Of a stretch of 64,000 nt of DNA, positions 11,444 to 23,532 are shown in pieces. A model generated the notes under the pieces. The model saw only the letters and a program-made list of their open reading frames with translations. It did no database searches and was not told where the DNA came from. The stretch spans positions 48,932,333 through 48,996,332 of the forward strand of contig OX419756.1 in NCBI GenBank assembly GCA_948567375.1, written 5' to 3'. The stretch comes from Lunularia cruciata. Its lineage: Eukaryota > Streptophyta > Marchantiopsida > Lunulariales > Lunulariaceae. Within the stretch, counting starts at the first letter, position 1; each line of letters begins with the position of its first letter. The position numbers were made by a program, and so were the translations under genes.

Positions 11444-13022
11444 CTAGTAGCCACCCTGGATAAAGGTGTTCAGTCGCTTGAGCTCCTCACGATGTTCATC
11501 CACAACTGCTCGCACAACATCACCAATGGACACCATGCCTTTCATCTTCTTATCTTCCACCACAGGAATGTGCCTGATACGGTTATCTGCAAATAAAACA
11601 AATCAAAACAATTTAGACAACATAGTCGCCCTTGAAGAAGCGTTCTGCTCAACGTTTCATAACGAGGTTCACTTATTCAGGAATCCTTAAACTCCATGTG
11701 CTGGTAAAGTGTCTCCGGTTCTGATTATGAAGTTCAAGCGACAAACACAAGCTGGCCATCACGTTTCAATAAATCTACCCCATAGGATAGAACATAACAG
11801 CAGATAGGTTCAAAGTTCCATTTTGATTCGTACCAGTCATGAGCTGCATTGCTCGTAAGACTTTTGTTTCAGGCGTGACAGTAATGAGCTTGTTCTGTCA
11901 AAAAGCCAGTTGACATCAGTCTTCACGCACGTTTCAACCATACGGATTAAAGAGCGATGCAGCTTTCATTGACATGCATACTTCTGTAGAACAAATACAT
12001 AAATTGATGCGAAAGATATCGGAATTACTGTCTCTGAGAAATGCAACTGATATGGACGTGACGTACCTCTTCAGTCATAATGTCACCAACTTTGGTGGTC
12101 TTGGATGACCGTCCTTGCACGATTATCTTTCTCAGATAATCTGCAACATTTTAGTGATCGTTCGATATACTTCGTTAGATCGATAGGATCAAGTTGCAAC
12201 TACATCAATCATCCCAAAAAGATTATAGTAACGGCTATCTTGGAGGTGCAATCACTAGCGCGTACACTTCAAGTCATATCAAACTTTGAACCAGAACCAA
12301 CCAGAGATGGGTATAGTAGACGTACTCCGCTGACAATGACGACGCAGCTTTTCCATAAGCTTCTCAAACGCGAGTCTACGACCAGACTAACGGCCCGAAC
12401 GATTTGATCGGGCAATGGTACGGTGGAAAACAGCAGATTTGTTTCATTTGAGTGACCGGCGGCTTTGATTATTTGTTCTGACTATGCCTTGGTGATTAAG
12501 ACCAACCACACTCTACAGTATACCGGAAGATAGAGCGCAGACGTACCTCTCTCCGTAACAATTCCCGCAATTGCCGACTTTCCGCCGGGCTTCACGACGA
12601 GCAGCGCCCCCACGTTGTGACTAGTCATCTGCTCAATATCACGAAAAGAAAATGGTCTTTCAACCTACAGACCGGAGTATTGAGTAAAATCTATAGTAAG
12701 ACGTGCATAGCCCTGGAAAGTCGTAAAGATCTCATCATCAACACTTCCACGGAACTAGGACGATCATGGTGAGCAAGCCGCTTGCCTGTTTAACGGCATC
12801 ATACACGGTGTCGTCTGTTGAACACCACAACCATGAACCATCGGCCTTGTTACCCTTGTCCTTCAAGATATCCGATATCTTAGTGCTCTCGAAACCAACA
12901 TCTTCGAGCTTCTGAGAGGCACTGGTGTCGGAGTAAGATCGGGCCGCGACTGAAATACGCTGCAGAACGCCTCCACTGATGGTCTGTCCTTGAGACTGGA
13001 TAATTCTAGTAAGACTCTGCAT
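11444..13022 (-). CDS. CBSX3: Mitochondrial CBS-domain-pair protein, CBSX3-like (five exons, complete)
   Basis: Exons on the minus strand are 13022-12786, 12628-12547, 12140-12067, 11894-11834 and 11586-11444. They join in frame to 597 nt, 198 residues plus TAG, close to the roughly 206 residues of the Arabidopsis protein. Residues 1-35 are a serine- and arginine-rich, acid-free presequence typical of mitochondrial import. GSWLWCSTDDTVYDAV (about 62-77) opens the first CBS domain, followed by SHNVGALLVV and AIAGIVTERDYLRKI. The second CBS domain runs from NKLITVTPETKVLRAM (about 132) to GMVSIGDVVRAVV. The end, FIQGGY, matches the family. Known family role: CBSX3 acts in plant mitochondria and regulates o-type thioredoxin and redox state. 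Introns 2-4 are GT-AG with GTACGT or GTACGA donors. Intron 1 uses a GC donor (CAG/GCAAGC). No defect was seen, so the gene is probably functional. Confidence 0.95.
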
Positions 13023-14010
13023 TTTGAGTGGACACGGTCCGCCTTCCCACGCTCCAATATAATTTCGCGACTAGGGAGCTTCAGCTGAATATGACCTCTG
13101 CATGCAAATTGATGTCCAGTTTACAAGTCAGTCAGTCCTCCCTCACAAGCCCTGAAAAGAAACCACATGATGCCCCCATCATGACTACCTAAGAAGCTCA
13201 ATTTGCAGTCCGCGAAACAAGATCGATCAGCTTGAGAAAAGGTCCTACGCTCACGACACAAATCCGAAGGCTCAACAGCTTGAACCACCAGCACACTTGT
13301 CAACCTATTCCGCTTTCCACACCATTTGAGATGCAGTATCGACAGAAACTACTCATCGCTACTCCAGAACAAGAATCAGAGAAACCATACTGACGCCGTA
13401 AGAATCATTCAAACGTTCATCGAAACAGCACTTTACCGAGACCGATTGTAGAGAAACCCTTGCGATTGCCAGACACAGATCGAAGCAACAATTCTGGATC
13501 CAAGACGTCAACTCTGTCCTTTGTATCCTCTCTCCTTGCTCGCGATGCTTATCCGGGGGCAAGTACGTTTGCACGACCGTCGGCCATTGGATAAGACCCG
13601 GTCCACACAGCTATTCCTGAGGTGGAAGATGACTAGGATGCAGATCTGGCAACGACAAGCGCTGCCATGCTGTAACATGAGTGTCGAAACTACTGCTAAA
13701 TTTAAACGATGCCGAGTTTTTGGCCTGTCCAGATCTTCCTGTGCTGCCCGTAATAGAATCTCAGTCCATGTGTTCGGACCGGATAGTTTGGTTTCAGATC
13801 TGGAAGACCAGAAGCAGTAGTGTGGGTCCCTATTCCGAATTGGTCTCGCCGTCCCGTTAAAAAAAGTGAAATGCAGCTGAGATGCACCTGCAATTCGCTA
13901 GCCTTAACCAATGAACTTAGGGGGCTATCATAGTCACTAACTCGTTACCCCACGTTCATTTCAAGTCTATTGGATAAGGAATATATTCAATTTCCGTGAC
14001 TTACATTACA
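13023..14010 (-). promoter_or_regulatory. Upstream region of the CBSX3-like gene
   Basis: About 1 kb of GC-balanced sequence precedes the start codon on the minus strand, and composition drops sharply to AT-rich after about 14.0 kb. It probably holds the 5' UTR and promoter. Short open frames on both strands here look incidental. I cannot place a TATA box or transcription start with confidence. Confidence 0.4.
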
Positions 14011-14587
14011 TCAAGATCGCCTTCCTGCTACTAGTTGGGAGCCCATGGCTACCGTGTCTTATGAATCTTGGTATCTATCGGAATCAATTTTTAGAAAGAA
14101 TGTCATCTGGATCTTTACTATATTAAAGAAATACTATTTAGAACTCTATCATACTTAACTGATGTTTCTGGTGAGTTACATACTTTATAAGCTATATTTA
14201 AGCTTATAAACATTGAATTAAATTTAGTCAAATAAAACATATTATAATTAACTTACAACTGTTGTCAGCTTTAAGATGGAGTCCGTAGATGAGATTGAAG
14301 TTAGGTTGATAAGTCTGCGTCACTATTATTATATTATGCTAGTTGTTCGATGTCTTTAGATGATGAGTAGATAATGAATTTCCTTTCCAATCTTGAGATT
14401 CAGGTTTAAATAAATGAATATTTTATATGTTCTTATAGTTAACCACAATTTAATTTGAAAACTAATATTTTTAACCTTCGGTTAAAGATCTTAGCGTTCA
14501 GAAATTATTCTATTTTCTTAGACTTAAGCACGTGTTAATTTTATACTATTTTTAACCTTTGGTTAACGATCTTTGTGCTTTGTATTT

Positions 14588-14614
14588 AAATTTATTTATT
14601 TATTTATTTATTTT
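14588..14614. repeat. (TTTA)n microsatellite
   Basis: About six tandem TTTA units lie within AT-rich intergenic DNA. Confidence 0.9.
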
Positions 14615-15347
14615 ATGCATAAATTCATATGATGTAATATTTATATATGTTTTCGTAAAGCAGAAGTCGAAATGCTATGTTTCTGAACTAAGAGTAAGCA
14701 ATAATATGCTCAAAATACTAGCACATAGAGTTGATCTTGATTCATCTTGTTATATATATGTATTATATATTAATATTATATATTATGCATAAAATTTATG
14801 ATGTTTGAATATAATGAGATGATTTAAGACCATTTGATGAAATCGTATTTGTATAAATTCAGCATCACTTTCCTCTTTCAAAAATAAATTAGACCTATTC
14901 AATATCTAGAATGTATTTTAGCTTAATTACATAATTTATATTAAATGAATTATTTTTTCAGTAAATAAATAGCAAGGCTATATGGGAAAAGCATAAGAGC
15001 AACTAAATAGAGAAAAGAAAATAGATGCAACTTAATAGAAGTTAGATTTGATGACGTAATATGAGATAGATATGATAATTTTTCTAAATTAATTCAATAG
15101 GTTGAGCTCTTGATTATTAAATTACGTAATATATAGTATATCATCTAGTAATTTTAATATTATTTGCTACAATAATTATTAGAAATTTTTTCAGTACTTT
15201 TTTTCCACATTTTAGATCCTTGAATCTAGAATATGCTTCAATAGTCATTGAAGAATATTTATCTAAATTTAATGTCGTTACTGTTTCACCGCCCCATGTT
15301 ATATGAAATTATCAACTACTTACTTGAATTTAGCTTAATTTCATTTT

Positions 15348-15420
15348 AGCTTCAACTGGTCTCATTAATAACAATAGAGCTTCAACTGGTCTCATTAATA
15401 ACAATAGAGCTTCAATTAGG
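15348..15420. repeat. 30-bp tandem duplication
   Basis: Unit AGCTTCAACTGGTCTCATTA plus ten further bases occurs at 15348-15377 and 15378-15407 without visible difference, and a third partial unit (AGCTTCAATT) follows. Confidence 0.9.
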
Positions 15421-17640
15421 TTTAGTAAAGCTACTTTAGAAATAGGGAGCTTTGCTAAGAGTATTTAAGCGTAATCAAAGATTGTAGCGCCTTCAATACA
15501 AAAAGTTAACAACTTTCTTTACCTAAATGTGTAAAAGAACTTGGATTTTGATAAATATTCCGTCAGATCATCTAATATTTCAGTTCAAAATTCAATATCC
15601 GAAGTTATAAAACATATATCTAGATAGTTTATTGATTTCTAGTACTGGTGTGATCGATATCTATAAAATTGATTCAGGAAATACAGACATTAATGTACAA
15701 TCCTTCTTTTATAATACTTAAGAGTTGATAGCTTATTCTTTTCCTCATGTTAGAAATTTTTTCACATATTAAAGTATAGAAATCTGAAAAAGAATTTCTT
15801 GTAAAAAGATTTAAAGCAATGTATTTTCCTATAATTTTATTTCTTATAATTTACCAAATTTCTTGGGGAAATATTAGTCAATAATTACAACTTCCCAACT
15901 CGTAAAGTAAACTAGCAGATTGGTAACTATGAAAATAAAGTAGGAAAGATAGCTTATGGTTATATTCTTATCTCTAGAGTTTTGAAAGTTCCGATTGTTA
16001 TAAATAGATACTTGTTGAATATCTAATTACCATGACCTTGTAAGTTTGGACTAATAGGTTTAGGTCATGAGTTTAGGAGCTGTTTTGGTAATGTCGGATA
16101 ATAACTGTATATAATTCCAGGAAATTTGTTATTAACTGTTATAATAATAATGTTTATATAGGTAAGCCTAACAAAAGAACATAGCTATTAAATCCGGTAG
16201 GTCGATTCTTCTTTTCTTTCCACTTGGATTTATCAGTCATGGTGGACAATAGAAGATTACCTTCCACTTACTTAACCTAGCTGCTTGCCCATACAATATA
16301 TGTATTCAGAAAATTATACAATTAAATATTAAATTTCAAGATGATATTATTTGAAATTTCTTAATTCTTAATACAAAATTCCTTCCGAAATATCTTTTTT
16401 TCAAGGATTTATAGATATTTATCTAGTTCTTGGGCTTCCCGATAAACCATTCTGCCCGTTCATGATTTAGATAATATATTATCTTCTTTGCCAGTTTTAT
16501 ACCTTGGGATTGAGGGGATATCGAAAAACCTGTCGCAAAAATAAAAATAAAAGAGGGTAGAACAACCTATCTAAGAAGAAACTAATATACTAAAAAAATA
16601 GTCAATTTTAACCTGGGATTCATAGTAGTACTTTTGTGTAAACTTTTCCTACATCGTTGGAAGTACATGATTAACATAAAAAGCTTAAAATATATTAAAC
16701 GTAATGTCATGTCCTGCGATTACCATAAAAAGATCAAAGATATAAAACACAATGTAATGACCTGTATGTTATTTGTATATATGATCGCCTATTTGTATTC
16801 ACATACAACATATATATAGACATATAATATGACTTTCAATACCTATAAGATATTTATTGAGGTTTAGTTACTTATCTTCCTATATGGTAGTAAAACATAT
16901 TGCTATGAAAAGGTAAATAAGATACTGAAATTTAAGTTCTCAACAGTAAATCTGATCATACTACTATATACTTCATATGTAAATCTGATTAAAGTGCTGT
17001 ATACTTCATAAGATCTACCCGGATTCTATATTCCAATGGATAAAGTCTTATGTAAGTTAATCAAATGTATTGGATATGGTATACCCTATCTGCTGTACCC
17101 TATCTGCTGCAAAGTGTCTTTCTATAGAAAAGAACTTAAATTTTAAAGAGAAACAAAACTAACTCCAGATCAAAACATGAAAGCATAGGCTTCAAGTTTC
17201 TTATATCTAAAATTTAAGATTGAAAAAAGAGATGTTAACTTCATAATAGACATAACTCTACTCTAGCTGAGCAATGCTCATAGAGGAGATTAGAAGTCAT
17301 ATCCGAACTGAGACTAGGTGAAATTAAATATAGATGAGAAAAAGACAATCATCAAATTAATATCACATTAGCTCGTTAATCTACTTCAACAACAAAAACT
17401 CCCTACCTAAGAATGAAAATTCCATTATAGTGTGGCAACTTGTTTAAGGATCTTTCTCCTTGTCCAACCTGAAGATTACTTCAGATTGGTGCCTTTTCAC
17501 CTTGGTAAACATATCTTTACATCAATAATGAAAGGTCAGATTCCATGCCAAAAGTTGTGGATGGCCCAGTCTTTTTTTTACCCGATGGAGTGAAAGGTGT
17601 GTCTAAATTTACAGTAAATTTGAACGATCACTGTAACAAT

Positions 17641-18354
17641 TAGAACTATTTTACATTCCATATAATGTTGCGACCTCCACCCGTTGAGGATAAGATGAGA
17701 CTATTTTTGTCGACATCGAGTGTCTCTACAACTAGTTAGGACTATAACTATAAAACTTCTCTAACATAGGGCTCCGCCCTTGCCGGGAAATAGTTCAATC
17801 AATCCCCCTGCAGAGTGTGGGCAATATCATTTTCGGACAGACAGCTACCACAGTACATTATAAGCAAAGTTATGTTCTCGGCGAGTATCACAAAAATATA
17901 CGAATGCCTAGAGAGTCGTTCCCGGGGAGAATACAATTCCCGGCAGACAAATTGTTGCGAGGAACTGTATCCCGGACTTAAAAAATATTACCGGCTGTGT
18001 CCACTTGTCAACAAAATGAAGAATCAATTGAAGTAGGTGAGAGATCGAGAGGAAGTCGTGATAGGATTGCTAGGGTTAGGTCACTGACTCACTGCCCGGA
18101 TTTAAAACATGTCCTGGATCTTCTTTGGCGAAGTAGGATCTTGATACTAGCTCGGCAACGCGCGCCAATTGGGAGCCACGTGGATGGGCAAGTTGTAGTG
18201 CGTGGAGAATCTGAGTATGGAGATCCTACCTCCTCCCCTTACGCTGTAGCGACAAGAGTTCCGGCGCGAGTTGAGAAGAAAGGGAAGATACCACGCGTCC
18301 TGTTTTGCGGAATCAAGGGTAGTAGCAAGGTGATTCCTCAATTAATGTTTTCTA
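17641..18354. other. GC-balanced patch without a supported gene
   Basis: Composition rises again and a 149-codon plus-strand frame spans 17997-18446, but this frame runs through the 69-bp transposon tail at 18368-18436 and has no recognisable domain. Strings such as TTCCCGGGG, CCCGGCAGAC and CCCGGACTTAAAA recall the terminal parts of cut-and-paste elements, but I could not pair any ends. Confidence 0.3.
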
Positions 18355-18449
18355 ACAAATGTAGTATTTGTCTTTCCCTTGTACGGCTTGATGGGGTCTT
18401 CCCATCCTTCGTTTCTTCTACGCGGTCGCCTTTCACACAAATGTAGTAT
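18355..18449 (+). mobile_element. 69-bp 3'-tail insertion of the LINE-like element with 13-bp target duplication
   Basis: The direct repeats ACAAATGTAGTAT at 18355-18367 and 18437-18449 match perfectly over 13 bp. Between them lie 69 bp that contain only the 3' tail (CTTGTACGGCTTGATGGGGT to ACGCGGTCGCCTTTCAC) shared with relics G and H. A short 3'-end fragment between a long target duplication is what target-primed reverse transcription leaves after extreme 5' truncation. No poly-A tail is present, so the element would end in this unique sequence. A tiny independent repeat family that shares the tail is the alternative. Confidence 0.75.
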
Positions 18450-18903
18450 CGTTGTGTCATACCGTTTCATTATTCATAAAAAGATCAAATTCACGGGAAA
18501 TTGAACACACGCAGCCTAGAAGGATGAATTGAGAAAAAAAATTATCTAGTTCCTTAGGTGATTTTTTGGGGACGATGATATAATAGCAAATATATTGACC
18601 TGTCTTTAGACTTTCTTGATTGAAGATCCATCCTAGTGAGTTTTGCAAGAAATAGTAATCAACATCAGTTTATGTGAACGTCCATAATATATGAGTAGGT
18701 ATATCTAGTGGCAGGTTAATATTATAGACTTCCATAGTCTTGCCAACGAAAGTCATAGTATTATATTGTTATAGATTATGGAAAAAGAGTATCATAAGCC
18801 ATCTGCATAAAGGGAGCATTAATCAATGTGATTTGAAGGTCAAGGTGTATGCAGCATAAAAATGACAATATTTTTTGGGGGGTCAAATTTAGTATAGATG
18901 TTT
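18450..18903. other. AT-rich intergenic DNA, no gene seen
   Basis: Short open frames are present on the minus strand. None is convincing, and no repeat relation to other parts of the window was noticed. Confidence 0.5.
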
Positions 18904-18937
18904 TCAAATTCTTTGGTAGAATTACCAAAGAATTTGA
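18904..18937. repeat. Perfect inverted repeat, 15-bp arms, 4-nt loop
   Basis: TCAAATTCTTTGGTA (18904-18918) is followed by GAAT and then by its exact reverse complement (18923-18937). It lies just beyond the 3' end of the LINE-like relic G. Confidence 0.9.
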
Positions 18938-18959
18938 TTATGTAAATTAATACTGTAAA

Positions 18960-21900
18960 TAGAAAAAAAGGATGGCCTTGTAGAAACCATAAAGGATAGG
19001 AAGACCCCATCAAGCCGTACAAGGGTGAGACAAAATAGGTAAAATGGGGCTAAGCCCCAATAGAGTAAATATGAGGAATCTGCCTTACTGCACCTAAGAT
19101 ATCCAAGCTATGCAAGTTGTACTGTCTACAAATAATTGGAGCATCCAAAGAAACATCACCTAGTGTGATTGCTCTCTTATGGATTGCTCCAATCATTGCC
19201 GTATGTAGAGCAATGGACACATGCTGTCTAAACTATGCTACAAAGTATGAGAGTGAGAGTGGTACATCCTGGTGCCTAACATGATAAGCTGTTGTGCACT
19301 CCTTGAAAAATATGTCAAATGCCGTGTCCATAATTCCATATAACTCCAAGGCTAGAGGAACAAAGAGGTGACCTCGTTGCATGCCCCTACACTTGGAGAC
19401 CTTGCAAGCTGTTGTTGTACTTGCCACCCATCCAAGGGGATGAGTAATCACTCCCTTTGGAACTATATTACACGTAGGATCCATAACCATGATATCCGCT
19501 ACTATCATGTGATCATCTCAAACCAAGTATAAGACTGCCTTAACACATGTTGCCTGCAAAGTATACTAACACTCCCTCAAAGCCAAGTATCCATTCTCTC
19601 GTGCCATAGCAAACACTATGTCCATACTAGCATCATGGCTAGCTATCCTATGTCCTCCAAAGGGACACCATGTCATATAGATTGATGTTGTATCTATTGT
19701 AGAACCACACTCACAAGTGAGTAATGAAGATGCAAATGGGTGGATCAAACCTAGATGAAACCTCATTGTTGTAGAGAAAGTAGCTAGTGTGAGTCGGAAT
19801 GCCCTAATGAACAATTGACCTAGGATCCAAGGGCTTGCACTATTGCCATAGCAAGAGCAAAGACGTGCTCTAGTAGCATGAGGAATGGACGAGTCAACTA
19901 AGAGAGAATGTAACGTATGCTCACACTATTGCTCCACCAAGGAAGATTGTAACCTCAAGTCCAATATGATGATAGTGAAACAAAAGATGGAAAGTCCTTG
20001 CATGCCCTTGGGGATAGACTATCTCTTGTCTGCCACAATAACATCTTGAGAGAAAAGGATCTCTCCTCCACTTCTATCACATAAGTCTCCAAAATGTGCC
20101 TATCAACAACCACAAAACAAGAGGAATTTAGGGGTGACAAGAGTGCCCAACTACCCAAAAATGCTATAGGTGTAGTCTCCTCCATAGATAGCAAGCCAAC
20201 CTTTCCACACAAGATAGGCATAGCCATCTATCTACTTGCCAAATCCCCTATTACACACTCAAATGTCCATGGTCCAATAACATCACCAAAGACTCCCATA
20301 GCCCTCCTATCAAAGGATCTTACACATGATAAGAAGGACAAGGAAAGAGGAATTGTGCAGAGGAGGTAAGTTGGTCGATGAACAATACTAGAGGAGAGTA
20401 TACTAAATGCCATCTGTGGACCTCCTAATAATGAAAGGTCATCCACATGGAGAATATCTTTTGCAAGGGCAACATCTAAGAAGTGTGTGACAAAATCCTC
20501 ACTTTAGAGCAAATAAGGATCCCCTTAAGGGATCACATTGACGTGTACCAACAATTGACTCCAATATGGTGACTCTCTCCTATGAAAATCATGCTAGTAG
20601 TAAAAGAAAGCAAGAGAGTCACAAAAGGACTTCATAAAAGGAATAAGACTTGCCAAGGATCCACTAGCTTCCTAGCTTTCTAAAGATGGATGCCTAAGAG
20701 ACACTATTAAAAGAATTCTCAACATCTACCTATAGGAAAACCCATTCCAGATGGACATCTAGGAGTGCTCTAATGCCTAGAGATATAGCCTTACATCTTC
20801 CAAGTGTAGATACTCCAAACTGATGTGATTGAGGTTCTATTGGAAGTGAAATGACGTTGAAGGACAATGGTGCGGTTGACCAAATGCAAAAAGATCTCTC
20901 TAATAGCAATTGGTATAATATCCTCCGTGTCCTTCTCCATTGTGAGAAGTGGACTAGCACCTAACACTAGACTAACAAACATAGGAATGTCTCTTCTTGC
21001 TACTACTATAACCACTTGAATCAACTTGGCAAAACCAATAGATGGATTATTTGCCTAAAAGCAATCTCTAAGGTGCTCATATACTAGCCCAAACAAGCCT
21101 CCTAAGGAAAAGCAAGGGGTAGTACACAATGCTTGTGCAAAAAGTGACCTATCAAGATATAAAGGCTGCTCCGGCTGATAATCTAAGACCTCTAGTGGTA
21201 ATCCTTCCTCCTACCATAGGATGTAGTGAGCATAGGAAAAAGATAACTCATCAATAGAACTAGCCATAAATAAAGGATGTAGTGCTTGTGCTACTCTACT
21301 ACACTCTCCCGCTTGACCCAATGTCCTACACCGTCATAATCAAGTGGACTATGTGGTATCATGTAATAAAACCTATCTCCTAAAACATGCAGCCTTAATA
21401 GACTCCTCTTGAAGGACCGCCCAATCCAATTCTCAAAATTGATGAAATCTAGCAGCCGCCTCTCTATGCCCTACACGTCCCTCTCTATCATAATAAAGAT
21501 ACCATCAAGGGAGTAGGAGGAATAAGAACCATGCTAACTTGTCCAAGGGATCACATGCCAAACAATCAAGTGTTAGGAAAAATGCTTATCTAGCTTCATC
21601 ATAAAGTGTATGAGGTAGCATGTGGAATAGACATGGACATGGAAAACTAATCTCAAATAACAAGTCATGGGAGTGGTTAAACCTAAGAAGCTAACCACTC
21701 CTATGACTAGATTGGTACCCTTAGAACAATCAACAAAGGGATAGAAGAAGCATGCATAATCTCAAGTGTCATTGCTGTCAATGTGGTTGCTTGCCTCACG
21801 TAAGCATCTCAACTGGTCCAATCATAGTCTTTGTGCGTCCTTCCTACATGGGTCTTTACTCCTTGTGAAGTAAAGTGTTGATGACACGCTGGGCATGGTG

Positions 21901-22000
21901 TATCTTGAGACGCTCTAGGTGGCCCACATGGGGAGGTATAGCCATGGCTAGCACAAGAATAACGGTAGTAACACATGATGCTTCTCTCCATATCTCCCCA
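18960..22000 (-). pseudogene. LINE-like reverse transcriptase relic G
   Basis: On the minus strand, in 5' to 3' order, there is first a frame at 21991-21809 with a CCHH finger-like motif (CPACHQHF...H....H). An RT block at about 20960-20690 contains PIAIREIFLHLVNRT, QFGVSTLGRCKAIS, IRALLDVH and VDVENSFNSVS, which fits motif A. A C-terminal block at 19508-19233 contains MQRGHLFVPLALELYG. The element ends near 18965 with the CTTGTACGGCTTGATGGGG tail. N-terminal CCHH fingers before an RT are known in R2-like and NeSL-like LINEs, so that broad group is my best guess. Stops such as the one just before VDVENSFN and several frame changes show it is dead. It is homologous throughout to relic H on the other strand. 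Confidence 0.6.
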
Positions 22001-22069
22001 TACCTACAAAACCATAACCACTCACATCCTAACTCACATAAGAAAATACAATCCTCTAAACCTTAACAA

Positions 22070-22848
22070 CTATAAACTCCCATAACTTTCAATTTCCATC
22101 TCAAAAGTTTTCAAACTAAGTTCCCATGGAGCTCAATCATTAAAAACAAGAGATTAGAAATGAAAATTCCTAATGCATCACTCTCAATGTGTAATGATCA
22201 CTTTAAACCCTAAAAAACCTAAAAATCCCCATAAATTTCTATTCAATTCTCCATAGTCTTCAATCTAGGTACCAATGAAATGAAAATCAAAAAATGAACA
22301 GAATTGAATATTCACTCAAGTGCTATATGGAAGAGAGCACTCAGAAAATATGTATCTTTCTTCTCACATCTCTTCCTCTCCTCTCTTATCTCCACACTCT
22401 CCCAAATTCATCACCATCACTCGTATCAATACTATTTGTAGTTTGTAGTTTGTAGAGGTATGATATAGAATTTGATATTCAAATATATGTCATTCATACA
22501 TACATCAAAAACTTAAATGGGCAAGAGATTTGATACCATGCTTTTGAAAAGAGCTAAAATCATATATATTTGAATCAACAAGAAAGAGAATTGTTGCTTA
22601 GCTTCAAAAGTAAGAGAAAAATATTGTCTCTATTTCATGGAAATAAAGCATAAAAAATGTATGTAATTATGTCATATTTAACATTTGAGAAGAAGTTTTC
22701 TAGCTTCTAGCTTTCCATCTAAATCAAATATAATATATAAATTGAATGTAGTATTTTAGCTTGATATGCTTATTTAAGAAGATTAAATGAAGTTGAGGTA
22801 CATGAAATTTTGTAAAGGCATTGGAAAAGGCATTTGAAGATCATATAA
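22070..22848. other. AT-rich sequence between relic G and a copia-type LTR
   Basis: Nothing recognisable except that its last 100 bp or so may be the 3' end of a copia internal region, judged by the LTR that follows. Confidence 0.35.
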
Positions 22849-23500
22849 TGTTAGAAATAGGTAATTTCTAGTTTAGTGCAAAGTGGGACAAAACTAATTT
22901 TGGGGGTTTTATCAAGCACCATCAAAGAGTGTCAACTCTAGTGACACTTAAAGTTGAGTGCTAGAATGTATGATACATCAAAGTTCAAAATATCATGCAC
23001 AAATATATTATAACATAACATATATTGATATATTGTTATAAACAACATACACTAGAGGCACTTTAGAAGCACAACTCATAAGGAAGTTTTACATGAACTC
23101 TAAAGTGCCACACTAATCGGTTCAGTTCACACATTCAACTTGGATCAAAGTCTCAATATTGCCATCAATTGACTTTAATTACACAATCAAGCCACACTCA
23201 CTTTAGCTAAGAGTCTCTAGGTGATGCTCACTGGCCTCTATCTACCATAACCATTAACTCAAAGACTCAACATTACAGAAGTGAGCTCTCTTAAACTACA
23301 TTTCAAAAGTATGTTGCAAGGTTGTACATACAACTACCAAGCTTGGGTCCATAATGCCATCAGTTTTTGGGAGGTGGCATGACACACAATTGCACATATG
23401 ATCCTTCTAAAAACACCATCACATCCTTCCAATATGAGGACTCCAAAAGGCAAAATTTTGTGCACTTTCAAGATGATGCGACATGTAGTCACATCAAGTA
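22849..23500 (+). repeat. Probable copia-type LTR remnant
   Basis: It begins TGTTAGAAATAGGTAATTTC, a typical LTR start, and the same start recurs at 52247 after the RNase H region of copia relic E. Its later part (about 23150-23330) is homologous to 40400-40560, which lies before the gag of relic E, with shared blocks such as CTCAAAG, GAAGTGAGCTCT and TAGCTAAG. This places one LTR family at all three sites. Divergence is high and the ends are not certain. Confidence 0.4.
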
Positions 23501-23532
23501 TTGTTAGTATAGTCTACTATAGATATACATAA

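Larger units (their letters stand above)
14011..17640. other. AT-rich intergenic DNA, no gene seen
   Basis: This is an AT-rich stretch with frequent stops in all frames. Apart from simple repeats at 14588-14614 and 15348-15420, I see no feature. Open frames at 14559-14792 and 16634-16819 are low-complexity and have no recognisable content. Confidence 0.6.

Noticed and set aside
12105-12407. 100-codon plus-strand frame inside the CBSX3-like gene
   Set aside because: It covers exon 3 and intron 2 of the minus-strand gene in antisense. The minus-strand model is fully supported by splice sites and protein.
12629-12664. Alternative acceptor at 12665 giving a longer exon 2 (VERPFSF...)
   Set aside because: It would insert 12 residues in the middle of the first CBS domain, which is not seen in the family. 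The acceptor before ATGACTAGTC gives the expected protein.
17997-18446. 149-codon plus-strand open frame
   Set aside because: It passes through a transposon tail and its target duplication and contains no recognisable domain, so the frame is by chance.
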